Below are positions 36,249-48,300 of a stretch of DNA of 64,000 nt, one piece after another; within the stretch, counting starts at the first letter, position 1; every line of letters starts with the position of its first letter. The notes under the pieces were generated by a model. The model was given only the letters and a program-made list of their open reading frames with translations, was not told where the DNA came from and did no database searches. The position numbers and the translations under genes were made by a program. Source of the DNA: Phallusia mammillata (Eukaryota > Chordata > Ascidiacea > Phlebobranchia > Ascidiidae); contig QLIY01000007.1 in NCBI GenBank assembly GCA_003260075.1, positions 1 to 64,000 on the forward strand, read 5' to 3'.

Positions 36249-36342
36249 CTTTAGAAGGAAGGTCTTCAGTTGAATTATCAGAATCACTTTCTTTTGCTCC
36301 TTCCTTGTCCTCCCACCAGTCATCTCCCAAATCATCTGCCAT
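36249..36342 (-). CDS. CMSS1: CMSS1 exon 1 (cms1 ribosomal small subunit homolog), partial gene
   Basis: The first exon encodes 31 residues beginning MADDLGDDWWEDKEG and then an acidic Ser/Asp stretch, ending at a strong donor (AAAG|GTATGT) with one carried base. The start matches the N-terminus of vertebrate CMSS1 (C3orf26), which begins MADDLGDEWWEN as I recall it. CMSS1 is a nucleolar DEAD-box-like protein related to yeast Cms1, linked to small-subunit rRNA processing. The rest of the gene is not nearby on this strand; the best candidate second exon is at 3284-3381. Upstream, a strong acceptor at 36453-36470 and a weaker one at 36355-36360 precede the start codon, so the 5' end is either cis- or trans-spliced. 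It follows UQCC6 by 286 bases in the same orientation, with no AATAAA seen between them. Confidence 0.85.
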
Positions 36343-36452
36343 TGTAGATGCTACCTGTACAATCTATCTACTAACTTTGACAAGAATCTATTAAACTTAA
36401 TAAGATTTCTACACACAAGTATTATGTACTTGTTTGTTTCTATATTAGGTTC

Positions 36453-36470
36453 CTGAAACACAAATAAATA
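36453..36470 (-). promoter_or_regulatory. Splice acceptor upstream of CMSS1 (possible trans-splice site)
   Basis: On the minus strand it reads TTTATTTGTGTTTCAG, a strong acceptor between the UQCC6 stop and the CMSS1 start with no obvious partner donor nearby. It is suited to spliced-leader addition. Confidence 0.5.
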
Positions 36471-36628
36471 TGAATCAAAACTAATGTTATCAAACAAAAA
36501 TACAGTAATTAAAAAATCGTTATTTTTTGACCATTTTAGTACACTGTATAATTAGGACTGTGTTTCCCATACAAAGAGGTTGGCAAAACAGTAAAAAATC
36601 AACACATTTAGATAACAATAATATATCA

Positions 36629-36856
36629 TCAGTTTTCCACTTTATGATTTGTTTCATTCCCTTCAACAGTTTTTTCTGTGTCTCTTATCCATGGCATATA
36701 CAGTTTAGTATGAAGTTCACCTTTCTTAGGAGGTATCTCAGGTATTGACAAGTCAGGCCGATACCACATGTGAACTGTTTGAGATCCCGCACACATTGCA
36801 AGAAAGGAAGATGCAAGAAGTTTGAAATAACTCCCAGTGCTCATTCCGAAAGGCAT
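36629..36856 (-). CDS. UQCC6: UQCC6 / BRAWNIN, complex III assembly microprotein
   Basis: A 75-residue single-exon protein. The N-terminus is a hydrophobic helix (about residues 8-29, GSYFKLLASSFLAMCAG) followed by the family signature YRPDLSIPEIPPKKGEL (residues 32-48) and a charged tail. This matches vertebrate UQCC6 (BRAWNIN, C12orf73), an inner-mitochondrial-membrane microprotein needed early in assembly of ubiquinol-cytochrome c reductase. The human protein is about 71 residues, so the length is normal. The start lies only 52 bases after the stop of UQCC5 on the same strand, with a pyrimidine-rich acceptor in that gap. The two genes probably share one primary transcript. Confidence 0.93.
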   Translation of the reverse strand: MPFGMSTGSYFKLLASSFLAMCAGSQTVHMWYRPDLSIPEIPPKKGELHTKLYMPWIRDTEKTVEGNETNHKVEN

Positions 36857-36874
36857 GTTCTTGTTGTTGTTTTT

Positions 36875-36898
36875 CTCTCATACAAAAATAAAACAAAG
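36875..36898 (-). promoter_or_regulatory. Pyrimidine-rich acceptor between UQCC5 and UQCC6
   Basis: On the minus strand it reads TTTGTTTTATTTTTGTATGAG, ending 18-20 bases before the UQCC6 start and lying wholly inside the 52-base intercistronic gap. A cis intron is not possible without cutting into UQCC5, so a spliced-leader acceptor is the simplest reading. Confidence 0.55.
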
Positions 36899-36908
36899 TC
36901 CCAAATAA

Positions 36909-37139
36909 TTAGTCTTGTCGGGGTTGGTTTTTCTGTCTCAAGCGATGTCTTCTTTCCGATTGATTTCGCCTCCAAACGTCGTAGAAAGTTTCACCAGCGC
37001 CTGCAGCAGGAACTTTAATCATAAACCATTCCATACAAGCACCCACAACAAAGAACAATGGCACAAATCGGTATGGCGATTTGTATTTGATTGGGTAATA
37101 ATGCAAAAACTCTTCAACACCCTGTTTTATCCAACTCAT
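36909..37139 (-). CDS. UQCC5: UQCC5 / SMIM4, complex III assembly membrane protein
   Basis: A 76-residue single-exon protein. It has a short amphipathic N-terminus, then YRFVPLFFVVGACMEWFMIK (residues 23-42), a single membrane span, and GETFYDVWRRNQSERR after it. The span and the ETFYDV.RR.SER motif are the hallmarks of SMIM4 (UQCC5), an inner-membrane mitochondrial protein that supports early complex III (cytochrome b) assembly. Length is close to the human protein (70 residues). I chose the ATG at 37139, not an upstream in-frame ATG, because a clear acceptor (TTTGTTTTGTCAG) ends 12 bases before it, leaving the upstream ATG in the removed part. It is followed 52 bases later by UQCC6 in the same direction. 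Confidence 0.92.
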   Translation of the reverse strand: MSWIKQGVEEFLHYYPIKYKSPYRFVPLFFVVGACMEWFMIKVPAAGAGETFYDVWRRNQSERRHRLRQKNQPRQD

Positions 37140-37151
37140 TCCAAAATCGCC

Positions 37152-37166
37152 CTGACAAAACAAACC
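37152..37166 (-). promoter_or_regulatory. Splice acceptor directly upstream of UQCC5
   Basis: On the minus strand it is GGTTTGTTTTGTCAG, ending 12 bases before the chosen start codon. It could be a spliced-leader acceptor or the end of a 5'UTR intron. Confidence 0.6.
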
Positions 37167-39348
37167 TGTTTTTTTAAAAAAAAACAGCTTTTAGTAAAGT
37201 TTTCAGTTTTTTGAAAAAAAAAGCGTGAAAACTTAGACTTTTCATGCTTGCTTGATTATGATTAATATGCGGTTGTAAATTAAGTCAATTTTATCAGGAG
37301 TTTAGGACTTTTTAAGTATTTGCACCATCACACTTGGGATAGCACAATAGCGCATGCCGTATGTAAGGCTTTTAATGTTTTTCCTGGTATCTTGCAAAGA
37401 GCAAATATAATGCAATTCCACATTATTATTAACCTCTATCTACACTTTTGAGTACCAACTATTACTATTTCCTTCTAAATTAAACTTAAAAATAGATTTT
37501 GTCGTTGGTTATGCATGTGCATTTATACCGGTAGCATTTGTGAAAAGTCAATTTAAACTTTGCAGTTCTTCTGGCCTTTAGAAACATAATATCCACTTAC
37601 AAAAACAATTAAGTTGAACTGCCAACAGGAAAAGTTAACACGCCAGACGGTTTTCTACTACTTTTCAAAACAAGCTTCATAAATTCGTAACCCCACGTGA
37701 GAAAACTTGTTCAGGAAACAATGGGGAATACCCGAACAGTGCACAAAAATCGTATACATGTTGACAAATTATCAAGTTATTAAAATAGAAGTTAATGAAA
37801 CATAGACATAATATCCTAAAATCACAAATGGTATGTTTATTTAAACCTGGCTTTAAACTTTGTCCTTTGACCATAGTAAGGTTTAGTGGGATTGTAAAAT
37901 TTAAAGATTCCCCTTTCTTGTAAACCAAACTAATTTTAAGAAGATTTTTATGTGTATTATATCTTATTTACAAATTTTATGACCGTTATCATTCTTACAA
38001 TCGGTTTACAACAAGCAACAGTTTTCTTAAAAGCAACAACCAGATCATTGGGCAAAAGTTAAATAGTTCTATAACCTGATATAAACAGACAAACCTTGTA
38101 AAAATGCGCATGTTTATGTTAAATGTTCGACTTATTTACAAGGAATAAAAGGGGCGAGAATGATATACAGTGGAACAAATGGGCGAATACAGAAAGTTTT
38201 TCATGTTTGAAGCAATCAAAACAATACTCCGGCAAAAACGAAAAAAAAGCAAAAACGATTTAACACACAAAGAAAAGGCCAAATGTATTTTAATGTATTA
38301 CTGCACATTTTGTACCGAATTACTGCAATTTGTCAAAGAATTAGTAAAAAAAATATAAGCAAAAGTTTCCTAAAAAACAATTTAATTTCCTATCAACAGT
38401 TTTAAATCAATTTTTGAAGAGATTGATTTTGTACCGAGATCAGCTTTAAACGCCATTAAGTAAATCTAGGACAAAATGAGCAATTACAAAGTGTGACAGT
38501 GTTTTCAAACCAAATAACATGTACTATATCAGGCTAATGGTGGAAAAATCAAACAAATGTACTATCGACTAGGATTGCAAAGATGGATGCTGGCTTTCCT
38601 TTTGTTTTTCAAACAGAAACGTAAAATTAAAACAAGGTCCAAATATTAAGGGAAATCATTGTATGACCGTCTAGTGAAACATATCGTAATACAGTTTTTT
38701 TTAAGACGAACAACAGATTAGAAAAAAAACAATTAATTTGTAAGCATCTAATAGTCTAGTAGCTTATTCCAAAAATAGGAAAACTTTATCGCAATCATTG
38801 TATCGTGTCAGAAACTGGAATGTTCAGAAGAAAACAAGAACGGACACCAAAATCCGTGACTCGGCAAATACGGACTTCATACGAGAATTGGTGACTCAGC
38901 AAATCTTAAAGTGAAGGCAAAATGATGTTAAAAGTATGCCAATAAAATACGAAAAGTGTATAAAAGTTTCTATAATGGGTACAGAAATGTTTCAGTTTCA
39001 AATCAGTTATGATGATATTGTCGTTGTGACGTAATAATACTCTTTTATCACGTAGGTTTTGAATTTGAACTCGTTCGGGATTTAAATTTTCCTACTTTAA
39101 AAACTTGACGACACTGTGAGCCAAGTTGGCATAAAAACGAAATACGCCTGGGAGCTGGACAAAGGGTAGAAATAACCCAAAGAATGTGCGAAGCATGCAT
39201 AAAAATAATGGAACTTTGTACAGATGTTAAAACAGGGGAACATTTTTGAAAAGTTTTGAAAAGGGCGTTTCGCTGATGTACTTCTATCTCCAAGTCAAGC
39301 ATCAAACAGCTTGTATTTAAGCGGTGCCAATTTCCACAGCCAATATGC
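37167..39348. other. Intergenic stretch between UQCC5 and the GPCR gene
   Basis: AT-rich, with no supported exon on either strand. It should hold the promoter of the UQCC5-UQCC6-CMSS1 unit (right of 37152) and the 3' end of the GPCR gene (left of 39349). I could not mark either precisely. Confidence 0.5.
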
Positions 39349-42300
39349 TCATGCAGTGTTCTCTTCTCTGACTGACACTGGTTCTCTCTCCGTATGCAAA
39401 ATGCGTGTTGTTTCAGTCTGAGCTTGGGTCCTTGTTATTCCTTCCGTCTGTAAAGAAATTGTTAAATATTAGACAATTTACATAATGTAACTTTTTAAGT
39501 GACATTGTTTGTTTGTCCTCAGTGGTAAACAATGCCCAAATGTGTTATGCTAACACTGTGCATTGAATAAGTTTGAGGTTTAACCTATGGGTTTGTTAGG
39601 CCGGAGCTTAGGTTTCTGGCTGAAGGAAAAACAATGGGACGAGACAGGATTAGAACCGACAGCCTTGTGATCACAACCAATTTGCAAAATTCCTTTAAAT
39701 ATCTGAAGTGTCAACAATTTGCAAATAACTAAGCCCACTCAAAAATTTAGTTTACTAGGCCATTTCTTGTTTTTGATTAATGAACTATATGTAACAGTTT
39801 CCTGTTACACGGCTTTCTTCCTCCAGGCGGGGGTGAGTAACCTTTATCACTGGTGGGTAAATCACAACTAACAAAAATAAACTAAACAAAATAATAGTTA
39901 AGTTCGCTTGCACTGGACCAAAATATTCTAGCGGGTCACACTTAATTTATCCAAAGATCTCAGAGGGCCACACAACCGTATGCAATGAGTCGTATTTGGT
40001 CCGCGTGCAGCAGGTTGTGCACATCCTTGCTGTAAGGCATATATTTATAATCTTACGTGATTTGCACAGTAGACGTTGTCGTTGTTCTCCCGCTTTTTCA
40101 TTTCCAACAGTGGGATCCCAAACTTATGTTTTCTGCCGTGTGTTGGACTCGAACCACCAGTTGATCCATTCTTTCCAGTTTCATCACTTCGACTCGTCTT
40201 GCGTTTTGATACCAGGTTACTCAGCTTTCGTTTTACAGAATTGTTCTGCGCCAACGAAAATAGAAGTTGGTCATATGGAGCCAAGATGGACATACATTCC
40301 TACTGGGTTCAGCCCTGAAGCGTCCATGCAGACCAGTGATCACGGCACACGCATTCATACATCATAGTACGCCAGGCCTATACAAGACGGTATAACGCCT
40401 TCAATTTGCCTTCGGTATGACGCCTTATATGGGCCTATGGCGTACCATGATTTTGGGTAATAATGAAAGTAGTTGGAAACTTTTTTTAAGTAAGCAGGTT
40501 AAGAGTGGGACAATGGTTCACAACGTGGGGTTTAGGCCCCAACGAAGGAGGTAATTTATTTATTAGTAGTCATTTAAGTGCAATTATCTTTTATTACAAG
40601 AAAGCTGTGTTGATGAAAAGCTTGTTTAAAGTTATGTATTGGCATTTTAAGTTTTTTCTTCTGCAACGAAGTTGACCTTTCCAGATGGTGAGAGTTATGC
40701 ATGACCACATGGGCGTTAAAGATTACATATAGGGCAGTGGTTCTCAAACTCGGTTTTCGGGGCCGCATGCGGCTCCCAACTACTCATTTTGCGGCTCGCA
40801 CCAGACCTCAGAAAACCACCAAACATTTCTATTTTAGCTTTCAAAGTAATCTTCTTTAGTGATTTTNAAGCATTGCTATTTTAGCTTTCAAAGTCATCTT
40901 CTTTAGTGATTTTCTCAAGGTTTTCACACTTAAAAAATACCATTTGGCCCCGACAATAAAAAAGTTTGAGAACCACTGATATAGGGGTACAAAAAACTAG
41001 TAACGTCACTGTTTTACAAGAGCAAATAAATATCAACTTGTTGCTGGAAATTACCCGAAGTGTGTCAAGTTTCCCTAATAAAAAAACTTTCCCAATCTAT
41101 CACTTCCCAATTAACAAGCTTTAGGCTGTAAAAGAGGAACTAAATAAAAACGCCCGTCTCCACTCAATTGAGCAACTATTTACTTCCGTGCTAATTATAC
41201 AAGTCGAGTCGATGGTAAACATATGAAGCAGAGAAGCTAATGATAAAGAAAATAAACGTTTTACTTGCATCAAGTCATTAAGCACAAAGTATTGGACTCG
41301 TTTATTAGGTCTTGGACTTAAAAAAGCAAATGTCGAATTGATGCTGGAAAATACCCGATTAGTGTCAAATTCCCCGAGAAAAAAACTTTCCCAATCAGCT
41401 AATTCCGAATTAAAAAGCTTCAGCTTAAACAAAGTAACTAAATAAAAACGCCCATCTCACTCAATTGAGCAACCAACACTTTTACTTCTGGGCTAATTGA
41501 TGTAAGTCGAGTCGATGGTAAACATATGAAGCAGAGAAGCTAATGTGAAGAAAATAAACAATCTACTCGTATCAAGTCATTAAGCACAAAGTCTTGGACT
41601 CGTTTAGGTCTGGGACTTAAAAAGCTATTGCTGACTTGATTCTGGAAAACACCCGACGTGTCAAGCTTCTTAATACAAAAACATTCCCAATTAGCCAATT
41701 ATTAATTCTTAGGTTTCAGACTTAAACAGAGTAGCTAATTAAAAACGCCTGGCCCCATCAATTGAGCAACCGACAGTTTACTTGTGTGCTTATTGTTGCG
41801 CACCAAAGTCGAGTCAATATTAAACAGATGAAGCAAAGTAACTAATTAGAAAGATAAAGGCTCTAATCCAGTGGTTCCCAGCCTGGGGTTCGCGGACCCC
41901 CAAGGGGTCCGTGAGATGGTTTCAGGGGGTCCGTGGAGACAAACATTTGTAGTGGCATTAACAACAGTGGAATATTTTTAAGTTCCCAAACCGTTTTTAC
42001 AATCCTATACCGTAAGTGCAAACTGTTTATGAAATNACATGAAATTTATAAAAGGGGTCCGTGACTACAAAAAGGTTGGGAACCACTGCTCTAATCTGAT
42101 CAATTTACTATAAACTCTTGGGCTAGACGTCGGCAACCCCTGGCACGCATGCCGACGGTTTGCGACTTCATATTTGAGTGCTTAAATTTGATTAATATAA
42201 GTTTGTCATGACACAAAGTTTTCATTTTTACTCGCTAAGTAATTGACCAGAATTAACTACTCACCGCGTGGTCAGTGTGGCTGTGGGTCCCGCCAAAGTG

Positions 42301-45300
42301 TCCAGCCCCCGGTGCAAGACTACTCGATCTTCGAAACCTTCGGCGAGTTACCTGAATACTTTCCGACAGACGAGTTCGAAAGTTGTGGCCAAGGAAACTG
42401 TACAGTAGTGGATTAATTGCGGAGTTTGAGAAACCGAGAGCGACCAGAAATTGCTCGATGCCGAAGCAAGCAGTGGTGGAAATGTGGAATCCTAAAAAAC
42501 GAAAAATTGTGGATATGGTTGATTCGACAAAATAAGAGTATGTAAACGATTTTTTTGAAAGTTTTTTTCTCACTTTTGACTTTGTACTCTAGTGAGCGGA
42601 GGCAATTTGTAATAAGGCAAAAGGAAAAAGTTTTCTGATTATAAACGGCAAGAAGTTATTTGGACGCAATTTTTATAGTGTATACAAGAATAACATTTAG
42701 CTCGATGAAATACTTCTGTTTTTGGTTTGAGTTTCGATTTCGGATCCACTTACAACTCTGTCTTAACCGTTTTTGTTTCGTTTACCCTTTGACAGCCTTT
42801 AAAGAGTAAAATTGAATCCAAAAGTTCTTACTAACAAAGGGTAAACGAAGCAAAAACGGTTAAGACAGCGTTGTAAGTGGATCTGAAATCGAAACCAAAA
42901 GTAGAAGCTTCAAACCCTGAAAACCCAAAGTAGGCCCAAAACGTAGTGAAAATACGACACAAATGCGACCGTGTGTGAAATAGAGGCTAAGTTAAGCAAG
43001 GTTTGGTCAAACTATTTAAACCTGAGACAAGCCTGACTTACAGCGCTGTTAAGGTTGTAAAGCAATGCCTAACTGCATAAATGTAAACAATAATTACCTT
43101 GTATCTTTGACAAGTTGAAGATGTGATACGGCAACCAGCAAATTACAAAACAAATAACCAACATCGCCACCATGCGAGTAACTCGTTTTCGCATATTCAC
43201 CGTTTTCTTGCCGGTCATGTTGGCAATTTTGTTCTCAGAAACTCGCAAGTGTTTTATGATCAGAATGTAGCTGATGGCTGTAGACAAAAATGATGCTCAC
43301 AGTTAAAAAGACATTTGACGCAATTTTTGAAACACGGTTCATTCAAGCCAGTGTATTGAGGCCTGTAATAGACACTTTTTTATGCATTGATTAAAAACAA
43401 CAGTCTACAGACGCTTTTACACCTCTGAGCTTGTTCCCCCCCCCCCGACATTTGACGCAATTTTTGAAACACGGTTCATTCAAGCCAGTGTATTAAGGCC
43501 TGTAATAGACACTTTTTTATGCATTGATTAAAAACAACAGACGTGTCTACAGACGCTTTTACACCTCTGAGCTTGTTTTATCACTACGTGGGTGCGAGTT
43601 TGCAGCCGCACGAACTTGTTATCGCTGTTTATTTGTGTGGTTGGTTGCAATTTGTCGCTTTATAAGAAGTTCGTCTTGCAAGATATGCCATTATCCCGAT
43701 GAAGGGGTCGAAACGTCGATTGTTTATAATAAAACTGCTGGATGAGCAATACTCGGTTATACAACAGACTAGACTATCACTGACGATGGCATGAGCATTT
43801 GCCGAAACGTTTGAACAATAAAGCATGTCGCTTTTTACGTCTATTTGGGCCGTTATTTTCACCATTAAACTTATGAACAGATCCGTATATAGTGTTACAA
43901 CAGACTACATTTGGCACAATGGTTGAAACGCCGTTTAAGACAAGCTAGCGTCAGGATATTGCAGACTGTCAGCCATTTCTTTGCGCATTAATTAAATACA
44001 ACATATTGCCAATTTGTCATAGAATAATCAAATCATAAAATCCCGAAAGATTATAAACCACAAGGTCAAACTGAGTTATCTCTTCCCAATTAGATGTGAT
44101 TATTCAACACATCGATTATTCTTGGTCGCATATTTGGCAAAGGGCGGACGGGATGGAATCGAAGTCATAAAAGAAACTTTTAAATTGAATATACGGGAAC
44201 CACGAACTGAAGTTTCAGCATTAAACATTTATTTCATTTTTGGGCATTTTTTGCGCTGTAAAAAGCAAAGGAAGATTTTGATAGTGTTACATTGGCAATT
44301 GGTAAGTTTTAAAAATGACGTTTGACCCGGTGCTGACTTTGGTAAATACGGGAGGCCCCCCCCCCGGTAAGTTTTAAAAATGACGTTTGACCCGGTGCTG
44401 ACTTTGGTAAATATTATGATAAAATTGAGGGTAAATACGGGAGATATCAAACTGTTTATGCGTTTCGTAACTTTTATATTTACCATCGACGCTTATATTT
44501 GCCTGCTTTGTGCCTAAGATAATAAATATAAAGCAAATATGACATAAAAAATATCGAGTTATTAGATATCTTCCCTTAAATAAGGAACTAAAGGTGTCAT
44601 TCAGGCGAAATATACACTCCTTAAAATATCTTTATTGACTGATTCTGTTTATTGAAAAAGATTATCTATTCTCAGTGATGAATTCAGCTCCTACATTTAG
44701 AAACACAATACTTACATATTATAATAAACGGGATCAGGAATCCAATCACAAAATTGACGATAAGCCAGATTGGGAAGATCGAAGATTGGTTGTTATGGGA
44801 ACAGGTAAAGACATTGTCGGGGATTGTAAAATCCGGCGGAAGAGTTGCTGTCCCGGCTTCAGAATAAGGCGAGGTGGTTACATCGCTCGAATTGTCGTCT
44901 ACACGCATTCGGGCAAAGGAGGGCTTAGTTGTTTTTCGGCGTCGAAAAATTTTGAAATTTAAAACTGAAAATGCGTCACCTCGTGCTGTTGCAGACAAAC
45001 GTGCCAAAAGAACCGAAAAGAACCGATTGGAACCGAATTTGTTCGATTGGAACTAAAAAGAACCGAATTTGTTTGATTGGAACCGAATTTGTTCGGTTGG
45101 AACCGAAATTGTTCCATTAGAACCGAATAGAACCGAATTTGTTCGCTTGAAACCGAATAAAAGCGAATTTGTTCGATTGGAACGGAACCGAAATCAAAGT
45201 AAGTCAAATCATAGCGAGTGCAAACATAAAGAGTTGTTTCATTTTATCTTGAACTTCAAATCGCTAAAACGTAAAGCAAGACAAATTTTTGTACTTAAAC

Positions 45301-48300
45301 TGAAAATTTGTTTGACGTAACCATGCCCTCGAATGCGTGCGTGTGAAAAATCAAAAATCAAACAAAATCAAAAAATACTCACCCAAATAGTCTTGATAGA
45401 AATCGTAAGTATCGTTCATTGGGATTTCCCTGAAATGCAAAAACGCAGGTTAAAAATGAGGCAGGTAAAGACATTCGAGGTTTTTTTAACTAAAGTTCTT
45501 CAAATTCTGCTAATGTGGCAAGTAAAGACTTTAAAAAGATGAACACATTTACACTGGGATCGGCCCTGAAGCGTCGATGCAGACCAGCGATCACGGTTAA
45601 CTGGTTCATAAATCATAGTACGCCAGGCCCATTGAAAACGTTGTACAGAATCAAGCCTGTCCCCAAAGCATTCCCATATGGCAAGGCACAGGCTAGTTCA
45701 TCCTGCAGCGGGATTGAAACGCATGACATGAGTCCTTCTTACGCTCTACCAACTGAGCTACACAGGTTCAGTGGTGAACCCGTCGAAAGTCGAATCACAA
45801 GCACCGTTGCCTGGCTTGTAATTTTACACATGTCAGCTTCGTAGCAGGGGATTGCCAGTTATTGCAAACTAGAGTTAACTTGAGTTGTTACATTACGGCT
45901 CACTCGAGTCATTTCAATATTGCAAGTCGAGTAACTTACATGTACAGCAAAGTTGCGTTTCCGTTGAACATGATATAACCTGGAAACATGATGCGGCATA
46001 AAGTGAGAGACTCGACCTGCTCTGTTCGCGCATACATCATCACTGGCAACGTCATAATGGCAGCTGCTAACCACACGATGGCGCAAATGATTTTGGTGCG
46101 TCGGTGCGTTCGAAGCTGCAACGAATCAACTTTAGTTAAACTAGTACGTCTATCGGAGTTTGTATGTTTTTTACTAAGGTAGGGCACTGAAAGCATTCGT
46201 TTTGCCCACAAATAAGACAAGAGATATGCTTTAAATTGAATGATAAGCATGTGATACAGAAAACGAAAAAACAAAATGTGGACAAGTATTGCAGTGTGCA
46301 CGTAGATGTGTATAAAACTTCTGAGGGGATAACCCCCCCCCCTTTAAATTGAATGATAAGCATGTGATACAGAAAACGAAAAAACAAAATTTGGACAACT
46401 ATTGCAGTGTGCACGTAGATGTGTATAAAACTTCTGAGGGGATAGCCCAAATGTGCGTAAATTCACTGATGTTGGCATAAGCATTTGCCAAATGGTTTAG
46501 TATTCAAAAACCGTTTTTTAACGTTAATTTAAACTGTTGAATTTCCCAAACAGAAATGTTTGATCAAACTCTTTCATGTAAATTCATGTAAAAATGTATC
46601 AAAAATGTTACTGTACGTTTTTGCTAACAACAGAACGCTGTAAACACCAGCCAATGCAGGAGTTCCTGGTGGCGCAAACAGTTCAAAACGCCTGACGAAG
46701 TATTTAAACCTTAGCATTTTGTAGCTTTGACACTACGCAAATCGTGAAGATCCATTTTTGTCAAACAGGTGTTCAGATGGCATACTGAGCTTTCAAAGTG
46801 CAGCGTCTTGGTGGTCTAACCAGGATTTGCGTTCAAAATGTGACAACTGTGGCTTTTGTGTCACTTTTCGAAGTTAAAACGTAAAAAAGGGGACTCCCCC
46901 CCCCCCGTGACAACTGTGGCTTTTGTGTCACTTTTCGAAGTTAAAACGTAAAAAGGTACTAAGTTTTAAACGTGGCGGTCTTAACAAAGCAAGCAACTGC
47001 ACTTAATCGTTTCTTGAAAACATACCCCCGAACTTGAGGTTACTGTAGAGTAGTACAGGGTGTCTTAAGGGTATTGGTGGTTTGTCTAGCGCTTTAGTTG
47101 GTTTAGAAGCAGACAGGAGTGACCGCAAAGTGCCTAATATGTCACTGCTCGGCTCACACACGTAACTGCGGTTAAAGTCAAGGCTACGAGCCTAATGTCA
47201 ATTAAGGCATTATCTTACCGCATAAACTCGAAGCGGAGCCCACCAAAGCAACCGTCCTGGTAACATTTCAAACCAACTCAACAAGGGGGAGAAGTCACAT
47301 AAGGACAATGTACCAAGCATTAAAGCAGCTTTACTCCTGAATAAGTTTAGGTAAATTATTTTAGACCCAAACATCTAATTAAGGGTGATTGCAAATAAAG
47401 TATAGTTTGCATTGAAATCCACCTCTACAATAAATCCAGTGATGATTGTTTTCTCGTAAAAAATGTGTTTTGTGCATTGGGTTTTTGAACTTGGGCAAAT
47501 ACGAAAAAACCTTTGAAACAAAAAATGCACCCAAAACTATTTCGAGCCACCTGCAACGCTAGATAGTAGCTTCAGTGGTAACAGATGTCCTGACAATGAA
47601 TCAGCTTATGGGTTTTAAATGTCTGGTTTTTAGAAATTCATTTAGTAACGTTAGCTGAGTGCACGCCGCGTCAGTCAAGCTTAAACGGCTAAAAACTACA
47701 AAGCGAAGCCATCTGTGTTGATAAAGCACGTACTTATTATTCGTTTCACAAATGCTTTAAGTGCAAGCAACGACAGATTGCTTGATTTGTACAAAACGTG
47801 GACTTGAAATCTGAGCTAGTTAAGTCGCCTTCACAGCAGGAAACTTTAAACCGAGGATTGGTTATCTCAAATCTTTCGTTAAAAATTCGCACGTACGGTT
47901 TCGGCCTTGCACTGATTTTGGGCATGGTGCCAAAGTAAACACTTTGCGAACCAAAATTGTCATCCATTTCGCTACAGCGAAGTTAATTACACAAAAGGAA
48001 GAACTTGAGTTGTTAAATAAAACTTAATTGGTTTTCCTATGGGCAACCTTGAGAACAATGTTTTGTTTTGTAATAAATTTGTCATAGAATAAATTATGAG
48101 TGTTTAATGTGTTTTACTCATGGTTAAAAAATACTTTTCCCCCCCCCCTTACACAAAAGGAAGAACTTGAGTTGTTAAATAAAACTTAATTGGTTTGTTA
48201 TTCCTATGGGCAACCTTGAGAACAATGTTTTGTTTTGTAAATTATCATAGAACATGAGTGTTTAATGTGTTTTACTTTTGGTTGAAAAATACTTCAAATT

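Noticed and set aside
38170-38358. A 62-codon lysine-rich plus-strand frame
   Set aside because: Composition follows the local A-rich sequence; no homology recognised and no promoter or polyadenylation context.
45680-45770. A functional tRNA gene on the minus strand
   Set aside because: The A and B boxes are good, but the acceptor stem does not pair and the sequence continues into a repeat body shared with other copies, so it is a SINE.
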